Origin: CBDFLD01 sp965249005
GTDB lineage: Bacteria; Acidobacteriota; UBA6911
Assembly (NCBI GenBank): GCA_965249005.1
Contig: CBDFLD010000022.1
Coordinates: 372,001 to 436,000, forward strand
Reading direction: 5' to 3'
DNA: 64,000 nt
The position numbers and the translations under genes were made by a program. Positions within the stretch are counted from its first letter, which is position 1. Each line of letters begins with the position of its first letter. The notes beneath the pieces are model-generated. The model saw only the letters and a list, made by a program, of their open reading frames with translations. It was not told the origin of the DNA and made no database searches. Shown in pieces: positions 53,998 to 62,952 of this stretch.

Positions 53998-54741
53998 ATG
54001 AACACTTTGAAAGTCGTCGGATACTCCTCTATCACACTTCTGCTGATCATCTCGTGCATGGCCTCTCAGGAGGAGGGTGATCCCGAACTCACCGAGGTCT
54101 GGGAGCCCGTGCCTCGCGTCATTACCCCCGGCACCCACACCACTGCCCCGTCCGATGCCATCGCCTTGTTCGACGGCACGGATCTTTCGGAGTGGGTGGG
54201 ACGGGATGGAGACCCGCGCTGGATCGTCAAAGACGGCATTGTGACCGTGGTGCCCGAGACCGGCGACATCCTGACCAAACGTTCATTTGGTGACGTGCAA
54301 CTTCACATCGAGTGGAGGTGCCCGGCAAAGATCGATGGGGAGGGACAGGACCGGGGCAACAGCGGTGTCTACTTCATGAACCTGTACGAGGTTCAAATAC
54401 TGGACTCATACGAGAACCGGACCTACTCCAACGGGCAAGCCGGCAGTATTTACAAGCAGTTCATTCCGCTCGTCAATGCATCGAGACGCCCGGGCGAATG
54501 GCAGAGCTACGACATCGTATTCCTGGCTCCCCGGTTCGGGTCCGACGGGTCGGTCGAGAGCCCGGCAACCTTCACCGTTTTTCATAACGGGGTCTTGGTC
54601 CAGAATCACGTGAAACTGACGGGCGCGACGACCTATATCGGTCAGCCCGAGTACGAACCCCATGCGGCAAAGCTGCCTTTGAAGCTCCAGGAGCATCGGA
54701 ACCACATGAGCTTCCGAAACATCTGGATCCGGGAATTGTAG
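53998..54741 (+). CDS. DUF1080 lipoprotein, second copy type
   Basis: 247 residues. Lipobox LLLIISC (Cys20). Core: IALFDGTDLSEWVGRDGDPRW, RGNSGVYFMNLYEVQILDSY, SFRNIWIREL, matching DUF1080 end to end. Starts three bases after the oxidoreductase stop, which supports a two-step exported pathway (oxidise a sugar at C3, then cleave the glycoside). One of three DUF1080 genes in the window. Confidence 0.92.
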   Translation: MNTLKVVGYSSITLLLIISCMASQEEGDPELTEVWEPVPRVITPGTHTTAPSDAIALFDGTDLSEWVGRDGDPRWIVKDGIVTVVPETGDILTKRSFGDVQLHIEWRCPAKIDGEGQDRGNSGVYFMNLYEVQILDSYENRTYSNGQAGSIYKQFIPLVNASRRPGEWQSYDIVFLAPRFGSDGSVESPATFTVFHNGVLVQNHVKLTGATTYIGQPEYEPHAAKLPLKLQEHRNHMSFRNIWIREL

Positions 54742-54819
54742 AGCGCGGTTTCATCGGGCACGCCGCCGACTCCGTGCGCGACAATTGAACCCTGGTCCAT
54801 TACCCAGAGGAATTCGCTG

Positions 54820-56424
54820 ATGGCTTCATCCAACAAGAGGATCCACCCAGTAACTTTGGCTGTCTTGATCATTGGCTTTGTCCTCGCAAGCTCGGAAGGA
54901 ACACCGGCGGCCGATTTCGACCAGGCTCGCGGGTCCCGGACCCAATGGAATCTCATCTCGATCGTCACGGATGATCAGGCCCTCTGGTCGGTTGGAGCCT
55001 ACGGGAACAAGGAGCCCCACACACCCCACATGGACCGGCTGGCCCGGGAAGGAGCTCGGTTTACCAATGCGTTCGCTGCCACCGGCGTCTGTACCCCCAG
55101 CCGCGTGGCCTTCTTGACGGGTCTTTACCCGATCCAGGCCGCAATGCCGGACGTTCCCTACCTCCGGGATCCCGATGAGGGATTGCCGCTGGGAGTGCCG
55201 GCCTGGCCGCGGGAGCTACGCAAACATGGATATGCCACTGCGCTGATCGGAAAGTGGCATCTTGGACGCCTGCCCGAGCATTACCCGAAGAATTTCGGAA
55301 TCGATTACTTCTTCGGCTTTCCGCGCGGATCCAACTATCCGAAAGATCCTGTCCTTACCCGAGATGGCACACCGGCTGTGGTCAAGGGCTGGTTGCCGGA
55401 TATTCTGGTCGACGACGCTATCGAGTACATCGAGCGCCATCGATCGGATCCCTTTGCCTTGATGTTGCACTTCCGCGCCCCTCACGCCCCGCACCTGCCG
55501 GTACCCGATGTCGACCTGAAGCCCTTCGAAGATCTCGATCCGACGGTTCCGGTCGTCGATCCCGCCACGGCCACCTTGGATGATGATCAGGAGGCTGCCG
55601 ATCCGGAAGCGATCGAGCTGCACATCCGCCTCCTGAAAGAAAAGATGAAAACCTACTACGCGTCCGTGCACTCGGTCGACCGGAATCTCGGGCGCTTACT
55701 GGACAAACTGGATGCGTTGGGGCTGACCGAAAGAACCATAGTCATGTTCACGAGTGACCAGGGATTCCTATTCGGACATCGCGGACTCAAGGGAAAGGGT
55801 GGCGCGCAACCGATCCGAAATCATACGCTGTCGGAGAATATTTTCGTCGTCAACCTGTACGATCACACATTGAGAATTCCCCTGTTGGTCCGATGGCCGG
55901 GAGTGGTGAAGCCTGGAACCGTGATCGATGAGCTTGTTTCCAATGTCGACACGTACGCGTCGGTCCTGGGCATGCTGGAGGTACCGTCGCCCGCGAATGC
56001 TTCGGAGCAAAGCATGGACTTTTCGCGTTTGCTTCGCGGGGACTCGAGCGGATGGCGGGATGCGCTATTTGCCGAGTACACACCGGATCAAATCGGCCAG
56101 ATCGAGTTCATCCGGATGATCCGGACTCACAAGTGGAAACTGGTGCGGACATATCTGAACGCGGGGGGAAACCAGCTGTTCGACCTGGAGAACGATCCGG
56201 AAGAGATGAACAATCTTTACCACCGGGACCGGCGCCGGATCCGTTTTATCGACGATCATGGACAAGTGTCTCGCATTACGCATCCGCACGGCGAGGTTCG
56301 TGACGAGCTTCAGAAACAGCTCGAGGCCTGGCAGCAATCGATCGGAGACCCGTCCTTGTCGCTCGATGAAGCATTCGAGAAGGCGCGCAAAAAGAACCGA
56401 GCGCGATGGTCCACACCGCACTGA
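54820..56424 (+). CDS. Sulfatase, exported
   Basis: 534 residues, signal peptide to about residue 31. Metal site SIVTDDQALWSVGAYG, modification motif CTPSR with Cys91, GKWHLGRLP, HFRAPHAPHLP and FTSDQGFLFGHRGL. A C-terminal LFDLENDPEEMNNLY segment is the usual closing motif. Same strand as the oxidoreductase/DUF1080 pair, 78 bases downstream. Likely acts on the same sulfated carbohydrate (inference). Confidence 0.93.
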   Translation: MASSNKRIHPVTLAVLIIGFVLASSEGTPAADFDQARGSRTQWNLISIVTDDQALWSVGAYGNKEPHTPHMDRLAREGARFTNAFAATGVCTPSRVAFLTGLYPIQAAMPDVPYLRDPDEGLPLGVPAWPRELRKHGYATALIGKWHLGRLPEHYPKNFGIDYFFGFPRGSNYPKDPVLTRDGTPAVVKGWLPDILVDDAIEYIERHRSDPFALMLHFRAPHAPHLPVPDVDLKPFEDLDPTVPVVDPATATLDDDQEAADPEAIELHIRLLKEKMKTYYASVHSVDRNLGRLLDKLDALGLTERTIVMFTSDQGFLFGHRGLKGKGGAQPIRNHTLSENIFVVNLYDHTLRIPLLVRWPGVVKPGTVIDELVSNVDTYASVLGMLEVPSPANASEQSMDFSRLLRGDSSGWRDALFAEYTPDQIGQIEFIRMIRTHKWKLVRTYLNAGGNQLFDLENDPEEMNNLYHRDRRRIRFIDDHGQVSRITHPHGEVRDELQKQLEAWQQSIGDPSLSLDEAFEKARKKNRARWSTPH

Positions 56425-56454
56425 AACTTCAAGCTAGCAGGAGATGAGAGCGCC

Positions 56455-57363
56455 ATGGCACCTGAGCTTCAAGGTATTCTGTCGGTACTATGCACTCCCT
56501 TCCACGAGGATGGCTCCATCGATGAAGCCTCTCTTGTTCGGTTGGTGGAGCACAACCTTGCCTGGGGAGTCGATGCCATCGTTTGTTTTGGTCTTGCAGG
56601 GGAAATCTACAAGCTCACGGATCTCGACCGCCACAAGATCCTCGCCGCCGTCGTGCACGCCGTGGACGGAGCCGTACCCGTCATCGCAGGCACGGAACAT
56701 ACCGGCACCGAAGGGGCGGTCGCCCGGAGCCGCGGGGCGCAAGAAGCCGGTGCCGCTGCGGTCATGGTCTATCCTCCTACCTTCGTCAAGCCGAACCGTG
56801 ATCAGGTCATCGAGTACTATCAAGCGATCAGTGAAGCAATCGAAATCCCAATCGTTATTCAGGACGCACCGGCGTGGACAGGAGTTCCGCTACCGGTCGA
56901 GCTACTCATCACGGTCGCTCGTCATGCCCCGCAAGTGCGCTATGTCAAGGTAGAGGCGCCGCCAACCTCTCCCAAGATCGCGGCTCTGAATGAGGCGCAG
57001 ATTCTGCCGCTGGGAGGTTACGGGGCTTTGCACCTCGCCGAGGAGCTGACCCATGGCATTCGCGGAACGATGCCGGCTTGTGCGTATCCGGGCTTTTTCA
57101 AGGAGCTCTGGCGAGCCCACGAAGCTGGGGACCGCGATACTGTTTGGTCCCTGTTCACCCGGATACTGCCGCTGACTTCCTTCCAGATGGGGTCGCTCGA
57201 TCTGTTGGTCGCAGTCCAGAAAATACTTCTGAGCCGAATCGGAGTCCTATCTTCGGCGCGGCTCCGGCGCCCGGCCGTTTCCATTAACCAGGCGCAGCTC
57301 GAATGGCTCGATCTTTTGTTGGAAAGGACCGGTATCGGTCCTTATCTTAAGCAGCGGCCTTAG
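56455..57363 (+). CDS. DapA/N-acetylneuraminate lyase-family aldolase
   Basis: 302 residues with AGGAGATGAG upstream. Fold landmarks: GILSVLCTPFHEDGSID, CFGLAGEIYKLTDLDR, YVKVEAPPT with Lys165 as the Schiff-base residue. The tyrosine usual at position 136 (in YN-x-P) is glutamine here (VIQDAPAW), a variant found in sugar-acid lyases of the family rather than in true DHDPS. Role inferred: aldol cleavage or dehydration of a 2-keto-3-deoxy sugar acid. It is followed by non-coding DNA and an IS110 element. Confidence 0.85.
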   Translation: MAPELQGILSVLCTPFHEDGSIDEASLVRLVEHNLAWGVDAIVCFGLAGEIYKLTDLDRHKILAAVVHAVDGAVPVIAGTEHTGTEGAVARSRGAQEAGAAAVMVYPPTFVKPNRDQVIEYYQAISEAIEIPIVIQDAPAWTGVPLPVELLITVARHAPQVRYVKVEAPPTSPKIAALNEAQILPLGGYGALHLAEELTHGIRGTMPACAYPGFFKELWRAHEAGDRDTVWSLFTRILPLTSFQMGSLDLLVAVQKILLSRIGVLSSARLRRPAVSINQAQLEWLDLLLERTGIGPYLKQRP

Positions 57364-57944
57364 GAAGCTGTCAGCGATCAGCTTTCAGCCATCAGCTAAG
57401 AGCTTTCTTTCGTCGAAGGTCAGTATTGACAGACGAGCTGTGGATCTACTCAGTGAATTTTCCGCCTTTCGTCTAGCGCAAGTTCTGCTTGCGAGGAAGT
57501 GGAAGAGACCTGTGATCGACCTATGCGAGAATTAGCTGATCGCTTCTATGAGCATGCCTGCCGTTGTCAAGCTCGTTGAATTTGGAGGTCGCCTTTCAGA
57601 TCCGTTTAGAATCGAAAGGTTGAGTCCAAAATACTAGAACATAAGCTACCTTCGCCATTGACCATTCACTTTCCGGAAGCTGGCTGCTTACATGTGAGTC
57701 CTGAGGCATTCAATGCCTCAGGACAAACTTCTATCCGTGTTACCCATTCGTGGCAAACACCCAATTCTGAATTCGCCGGCGGCGAAACGTGGCAAGCACG
57801 TGGGGGAGCGCCCCATCTGAAAGTCGGCACTCTGAAGGTGCCCGCGATCAGCCCGAGCAGCTCCCACCAGCTGGATTGTGAACGTCTTGGTCTCTTTCAT
57901 GGTTTCGTTTGACTCAAAGGCCCTGTCACGAAGTGGAGAAGACC
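57364..57944. other. Gene-poor stretch with repeats and a perfect inverted repeat
   Basis: No gene can be supported. 57366-57405 has overlapping copies of the AGCTTTCAGC/GCTGATCGCTGA-type repeat also seen near 59170, 59310 and 60125. At 57698-57724 GTCCTGAGGCATT-C-AATGCCTCAGGAC is a perfect 13-bp inverted repeat with one base in the loop. Short frames at 57658-57912 (plus) and 57718-57900 (minus) lack ribosome sites and codon bias. The stretch separates the DapA-family gene from the IS110 transposase. Confidence 0.6.
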
Positions 57945-59087
57945 CTATGCTTTCAAGGTGGCTCCTTCAGGGATGACACCGAGTTCGAGGAATCTCCACA
58001 GATCAATCAATAGTCTCCGTGCCAGTGCCACAATCCCTATCCGTCGTGCTCGTGGGCCTGCCTTGGCAAAGCGCTTCCGGTACCATCGACTCAGACGGCT
58101 CTGTGGCTGATGCCGCAGCCATAGCCAGGCAATCTCGATCTCCATGGATCGAATATGCCGGTTTCCAGCTTTGCTTATGCCTTGCTCACGATTCTCATTG
58201 CCGCTTTGGTAGGGGGTTCCGGTCAAGCCGGCCAGAGATCCCACCTCCTTGCGGTTTTTGAACTTACGCCATCCAAAGAACTCATACACCGAGACCCAGG
58301 CAAAATTGGGCCCAATGGCTCGTAACAGCATCAGCTGACGCACCTTCGCCACGGACTCGGTCTCCGATTCTCGGATCTTTTTCCTTCGATCAGCTTCCAG
58401 TGCGGAAATCTGCTCCTGGGTGAACTGTAGTTGCTCCCATTGCCTCAGCAACCGACTACGTAACCCCGCCGGTAGCGGAGATCCGTCCCAGAGCTTCATC
58501 TGTTTTAGCTGCCTGGGCAGATCCCAGGGGCGTTCCCATCGAAGCCCATGGTTGGCCAGCAGTCCCTTGATCCGGTTCGTTGCACGAGTCCGCTCTCCCT
58601 TCCAGCTCCGCAGCTCCCGATGCAAGTGCCTTTCGTCTTCTTCTTCTACCGTCGGTACATGGACGACACTCCATGCTTCCCTCTCGCCGGCGCAGTACCG
58701 GATTAGCATGGTCAGCAATTTCCTCGAGTCCAGTTTGTCAGACTTCGCCCGCCGGGCCCGTCGATTCACCTCGATACTTGCAGAGTCCACCACGAGACTC
58801 TCTACTCCCACCGACATCAAATACCGATGAATCCCGAATCCGTCCCGACCTGCTTCGTAGCACGAGACGACCCGAGTCTTCGCAGGCAATCCAAATCGTT
58901 TCTTTCCAGCCTCGATTTCTTTCGCCAGTCCTCTCAGATTCCCCGATGCTACGTCCCGAAACCGAGGCTTTCTTCCCAAGCTCGTGCTAAAAGCCAGCTT
59001 CCATTCCTTCAACGATAACTCCATCGACATGTAAAGAATCTGCTCAACTTCGGTATACTCTCCATTGCGGGTTGCTTTGGTTTTCAT
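57945..59087 (-). CDS. IS110-family transposase
   Basis: 380 residues from ATG at 59087 (AAAGGAG upstream). The RuvC-like first acidic position is MSMELSLKEW (Glu in place of Asp, as in one subgroup), then SCYEAGRDGFGIHRYL and SDKLDSRKLL. The C-terminal Tnp20-type domain has AIGPNFAWVSVYEFFGW, GLTGTPYQSGNENREQGISKAGNRHIR with the serine in GISKAGN. Intact. It divides a catabolic gene run and may be mobile. Confidence 0.92.
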   Translation of the reverse strand: MKTKATRNGEYTEVEQILYMSMELSLKEWKLAFSTSLGRKPRFRDVASGNLRGLAKEIEAGKKRFGLPAKTRVVSCYEAGRDGFGIHRYLMSVGVESLVVDSASIEVNRRARRAKSDKLDSRKLLTMLIRYCAGEREAWSVVHVPTVEEEDERHLHRELRSWKGERTRATNRIKGLLANHGLRWERPWDLPRQLKQMKLWDGSPLPAGLRSRLLRQWEQLQFTQEQISALEADRRKKIRESETESVAKVRQLMLLRAIGPNFAWVSVYEFFGWRKFKNRKEVGSLAGLTGTPYQSGNENREQGISKAGNRHIRSMEIEIAWLWLRHQPQSRLSRWYRKRFAKAGPRARRIGIVALARRLLIDLWRFLELGVIPEGATLKA

Positions 59088-59130
59088 GATGCTCCTTTCT
59101 CCTTTCAAAGAGTTTTTTTAGGAGCTTACC
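57945..59130 (-). mobile_element. IS110-family insertion (ends not resolved)
   Basis: IS110 elements lack terminal inverted repeats and make no or tiny duplications, so ends cannot be read. The transposase gene lies between stretches with matching host-type repeats (57366-57405 and 59164-59325). Upstream of the transposase the non-coding strip 59088-59343 is where the IS110 group would keep its bridge RNA. Confidence 0.55.
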
Positions 59131-59343
59131 AACGGCAACCCGCTCTTCACTACTTCTTTGCTACATGGAATCTGACAGCTGAAAGCTCTCCAGTAACTGC
59201 TCGCGGATCTGCTGTTATATGTGTAACTTAGCAAATCGCCAAGAACCACGTTTTTCAGGCTGTGCAGTGCAGTTACGTTCCCAAGTGACCGGCGCAGCGC
59301 GCCGGTCAGTCGCTGAAAGCTGATCCCCCAACGGAGGAACACG
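59088..59343. other. Non-coding strip between IS110 transposase and next gene
   Basis: No gene seen. It contains TGACAGCTGAAAGCT at about 59172 and CGCTGAAAGCTGATC at about 59314, the same repeat type as at 57366. The part next to the transposase is AT-rich with an A/T run (GAGTTTTTTTAGG). It may include the left end of the IS110 element. A ribosome site for the next gene (GGAGG) lies at about 59332. Confidence 0.5.
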
Positions 59344-60114
59344 ATGGAGTATTCGGTTCGTAGTTTGAAGGTGGGGCAAGTCGACGTTCCGGGACCGGAG
59401 CTCTTTTGGATGGCGGGGTGGGACGAGTGGTATCCCCTTTGGCTCCAGGTGGTGCTCATCCAGGGGAACGGAATCAACGCCCTCGTCAACAGCGCACCGC
59501 CACCGGATATCTCACCGATCAACGAGATGTGGGTCTCGATCCTGGGAGAGCGAGGTAGGCTTCAGCGCAAACCGGAAGAGGAAATCGAAAGTGTGCTCGC
59601 CGCAGCCGGCCTCACACCCGCAGATATCACACATCTCTTGCTGACGCCGCTGCAACTGTACACCACCGGCAATGTCCCGCTTTTTCGTAATGCCCAGATT
59701 TGCCTCACGAAGCAGGGCTGGGTCCATTATCACACCACCCATTATCATCCCCACGACTCCCGATGGCACTCCATCTCGCAGGATGTCTTGGTCCATATGG
59801 TCACCGACGCCTGGGATCGAGTCCGGCTGCTGGAAAAGGAAGACGAAGTGGTTCCGGGTATTCGGACCTGGGCATCCGGGGTACACCATCGCGCCTCGAT
59901 GGTGGTAGAGGTGGACACATCCAAGGGAGTGGTCGCTGTTTCGGATTCGTTCTTCTACTACGAAAATATCGAAGCAGGCAGAATTCTCGGAATCAATGAA
60001 AACATGTACGAGGCGCTGGAGGCCAACAAGCGCGTACTCGCCACAGCCAGTCGAATTGTTCCTCTGTACGATCCCAAGGTATTCGAACGCTATCCGGGCG
60101 GAGTGGTAGCATAG
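59344..60114 (+). CDS. Metallo-beta-lactamase-fold protein lacking the HxHxDH motif
   Basis: 256 residues with GGAGG upstream. The order of elements follows lactonase-type metallo-beta-lactamases: a first strand pair, ADITHLLLTPLQLYTTGNVPLF, then WASGVHHRASMVVEVDTSKGVVAVSDSFFYYENI. The canonical HxHxDH that holds two zinc ions is TPLQLY here (residues 101-106), so at least three ligands are gone. The Asp of the later motif (SDSFFY) is kept. A binding protein, a changed enzyme or a decaying gene are possible; codon use is normal for the region. Confidence 0.75.
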   Translation: MEYSVRSLKVGQVDVPGPELFWMAGWDEWYPLWLQVVLIQGNGINALVNSAPPPDISPINEMWVSILGERGRLQRKPEEEIESVLAAAGLTPADITHLLLTPLQLYTTGNVPLFRNAQICLTKQGWVHYHTTHYHPHDSRWHSISQDVLVHMVTDAWDRVRLLEKEDEVVPGIRTWASGVHHRASMVVEVDTSKGVVAVSDSFFYYENIEAGRILGINENMYEALEANKRVLATASRIVPLYDPKVFERYPGGVVA

Positions 60115-60232
60115 AGCGCCATGCGCTGAGCGCTGAGCGCTTTCCGTCAACGGCTTTCCGCTTCCGCGAAGCCCGGCTCGAAATAGTGGTTGACAGAGAT
60201 CGGATAGCGCAAAAAATTGGAAGGGCGCGATT

Positions 60233-61378
60233 ATGAGAATTAAATCCGTTGAGCTGCGGACGGCACCGATGAGGACTTCGTGGATCACGGAACGGGTCAT
60301 TGCCAACCCAATGTCGATTTACCCCGAGTACCACAAGACGAGGAGTTCCTGGTATCGGACCATGACCGCGGGCTCGGTCGTCATCACACTCGAGGACGGT
60401 ACGACGGGACTCGGGTTCGTCGGAGGGGGGAAGGCCGCGGCGGCAGTGGTCGTATTGGATGAACAGATCCGTGACTTGGTCGTCGGCAAGAGTTGCTTCG
60501 AAACAGAGCTCGTCAGCGAGCAGCTTTACCGCGCCAGCATTCCCTACGGGCTTGGCGGCATCGCTCAGGATTTGATTTCCGGAATTGACATCGCCATGTG
60601 GGATGCGCAGGGGAAGGTCCTAGGCCGGCCTGTTTATGATCTACTGGGCGGGGCCACCCGGGAGTTCTTGCGCCCGTACCTGACTTCGTTCAGCGCGAAA
60701 GCGCTCGAGCGATTTGGCATTCGAGACGTAAAGATTGCAATGCCGTACGGGCCGGCCCACGGCGAGGAAGGAATGCGGGCCAACGTGAAGGCCGTGGAGG
60801 AAGCTCAAGAGATCATCGGGTCTGGCCACTGGATCTCTCTCGATTGTTATATGGCCTGGGACGTCCCCTATGCCATCGAGATGGCGCGGCGACTGCAAGA
60901 CTACCCGATTGGTTGGATGGAGGAGCCCGTGCTGCCCGAGGATGTCCAGAGTTACCGTCGGATCAAAGATTCCGTCCACTGCAAAGTTTCGGGCGGGGAG
61001 CATACCTATACCCTGGAGGGATTCCGTCGCTTGATCCAGGACGGACACGTGGACATTGTCCAACCCGACGTCTATCGCGCCGGCGGGCCGACCGTGTTGA
61101 AAAAGGTGGGGGCGCTGGCCAAAGCGAACGGTTGCAAGCTGATGTGTCACGGCGTTGGGCTGGCGACCTTTCATTACATGATCTCAAACGGCCCGGAGCT
61201 TTCGCCGCGCTGCGAGTTTCTCGACATCCACGACGAGAGCGACTCGGCTCCCTGGCTGTTCTCGGGAGAGCCCTGGCCGAAGAACGGAGAACTGCGCCTG
61301 AGCGACGCTCCAGGGTTCGGATACACATTGAACGAAGCGGCGTTTCAGCCTGGAGCAACGGTCGCTCCGATCTGGTAG
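60233..61378 (+). CDS. Enolase-superfamily (mandelate racemase/MLE) sugar-acid dehydratase-like
   Basis: 381 residues. Barrel metal ligands are Asp204 (SLDCYM), Glu230 (MEEPV) and Glu256 (SGGEHTYT); the KxK-equivalent is VKIAM at 166-170 and His306 (CHG) is the general acid candidate. SGGEHTYTLEGFRRLI and IVQPDVYRAGG are closest to L-rhamnonate dehydratase types. The product would be a 2-keto-3-deoxy sugar acid, which the DapA-family enzyme at 56455 could cleave (inference). Confidence 0.85.
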   Translation: MRIKSVELRTAPMRTSWITERVIANPMSIYPEYHKTRSSWYRTMTAGSVVITLEDGTTGLGFVGGGKAAAAVVVLDEQIRDLVVGKSCFETELVSEQLYRASIPYGLGGIAQDLISGIDIAMWDAQGKVLGRPVYDLLGGATREFLRPYLTSFSAKALERFGIRDVKIAMPYGPAHGEEGMRANVKAVEEAQEIIGSGHWISLDCYMAWDVPYAIEMARRLQDYPIGWMEEPVLPEDVQSYRRIKDSVHCKVSGGEHTYTLEGFRRLIQDGHVDIVQPDVYRAGGPTVLKKVGALAKANGCKLMCHGVGLATFHYMISNGPELSPRCEFLDIHDESDSAPWLFSGEPWPKNGELRLSDAPGFGYTLNEAAFQPGATVAPIW

Positions 61379-61432
61379 GGGCCGTCGAGGCGAGGCAAAC
61401 GAGGCGAACGAGTCACACAAAATGGGGGCAGC

Positions 61433-62932
61433 ATGGTTGGAGCGCTAAAGGCGCACACTCCGTCTATTCGCGGGGGAAGCTTCGATGCCGCGCTGGTGTT
61501 GATCCTGCTCGCCATCGGGTGCTCGAATCCGGAGCGACCCACGCCTCGGCCAGAGCCCGCCTCCGGGCCGAATGTGTTATGGATCATCACGGACGAGCAG
61601 CGCACCGACTCTCTAGGAATCTACGGAAGTCCCTGGGCGCACACGCCGAATCTCGACCGCCTCGGGCGCGAAGGGGTCGTCTTCCGCAACGCGGTAACGC
61701 CGGCTCCCGTCTGTGTCCCCGCTCGTGCGGCGATGCTGACTGGACTTTATCCCAGCCGACTCGACCTTTGGTTCAACGTTCCTGAGAAGCGATTCCGAGA
61801 TCTGCGGTACTTGACTGAACCTTTTCACGAGGCGGGCTATCAGAGCGCGAGTTTCGGCAAGCACCACTATGGTTCCCGCAACAAGCCATTTCAGACGATT
61901 GGCGGTCCCTGGCTCAGCAAGGCGGTCAGCTACTACGCCTATGCCGATCCCCACGACGCCAAGGACTTCGACGTCGTTCAATTCCCCCCGAACCCCTATC
62001 CGTGGATCCTGGGCGGGCGTTTCCCCGCCCCCGCGAGTGAAAAGGGAGAGGCGATCGTCGTCGGCAAGGCCAAGGATTGGCTCGAAGGTCGGGATCCCGA
62101 AGCACCGTTCTTGCTCCGGGTTTCCTTCAATGCGCCGCACACGCCGGTAGTCCCTCCGGCCCCGCACGACAGCATTATCGATAAAGACATGCTTCGGTAT
62201 CCTCCCGAGGTTGAAGATCGTCCGGCAGGAGAGTCCGAGTGGATCGCCGAATTGGTTCGTCCCAGCTGTGATGCCTCTCCGCTGTCCCGCGAGCAGATTG
62301 AAAAAGCTCGCAGATACTACTACGGGGAAGTCTCGTTCGTGGACAGTCTGGTAGGAGAGCTGCTCGATTGGATGCGCCCTCGCGGTCTACTCGACAATAC
62401 GATCGTCGTTTTCGTAAGCGATCACGGTACCCACATCGGGGACTTCAGCCTGGTCCAAAAGCAGACGTTCTACGAGCCATCGGTCAAGGTACCCTTCTTG
62501 TTCTGGTATCCTCCGGGGATCGCCTCCGGCGCGGTGCTCGACACTCCAGTCGAGACCAGGGCTCTGATGCCCACGCTACTCGAGTTGGCTGGCCTCGAGG
62601 TGCCTTCGGCCATCGCGGAGGAGACCGTGAGCCTGGCGGCGGCGCTCCGGGAGGGGTCCGAACCTGAGGCGGGCGCGGTTTTCTCGGAATTCAACATGGG
62701 TTCCTTCGACCTGCGGCCCGATGATCGACTGGTCATGGTGATCGAGGGCTCGTGGAAACTTTCGCTTGTTTTCAGCCCAGAGATGGGGGATGGGGCCTTG
62801 TACAATCTCGCCGACGACCCCTACGAGCGAAACAATAGGTACAACGACCCGGCGGGCGCACCGGCCCGCGAGCGCCTGACGGGGCTGATCCAGCAACACC
62901 TCGGTGGTCAGAGGAAACAAGCTCTCCCGTAG
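61433..62932 (+). CDS. Sulfatase lipoprotein, CxPAR variant
   Basis: 499 residues. Lipobox LLAIGC (Cys30). LWIITDEQRTDSLGIYG (metal site), CVPAR with Cys94 (the CxPSR motif with Ala for Ser, a known functional variant), GKHHYGSRN, FNAPHTPVVPP and FVSDHGTHIGDFS. 54 bases downstream of the dehydratase gene. Fourth sulfatase of the window; no sulfatase-maturation enzyme is seen here, so modification is by an enzyme encoded elsewhere. Confidence 0.92.
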   Translation: MVGALKAHTPSIRGGSFDAALVLILLAIGCSNPERPTPRPEPASGPNVLWIITDEQRTDSLGIYGSPWAHTPNLDRLGREGVVFRNAVTPAPVCVPARAAMLTGLYPSRLDLWFNVPEKRFRDLRYLTEPFHEAGYQSASFGKHHYGSRNKPFQTIGGPWLSKAVSYYAYADPHDAKDFDVVQFPPNPYPWILGGRFPAPASEKGEAIVVGKAKDWLEGRDPEAPFLLRVSFNAPHTPVVPPAPHDSIIDKDMLRYPPEVEDRPAGESEWIAELVRPSCDASPLSREQIEKARRYYYGEVSFVDSLVGELLDWMRPRGLLDNTIVVFVSDHGTHIGDFSLVQKQTFYEPSVKVPFLFWYPPGIASGAVLDTPVETRALMPTLLELAGLEVPSAIAEETVSLAAALREGSEPEAGAVFSEFNMGSFDLRPDDRLVMVIEGSWKLSLVFSPEMGDGALYNLADDPYERNNRYNDPAGAPARERLTGLIQQHLGGQRKQALP

Positions 62933-62952
62933 CGTTCAGATCCGCACGGCCC

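Noticed and set aside
57658..57912. 84-codon plus-strand frame before the IS110 gene
   Set aside because: Spans a perfect palindrome, no ribosome site, poor codon bias.
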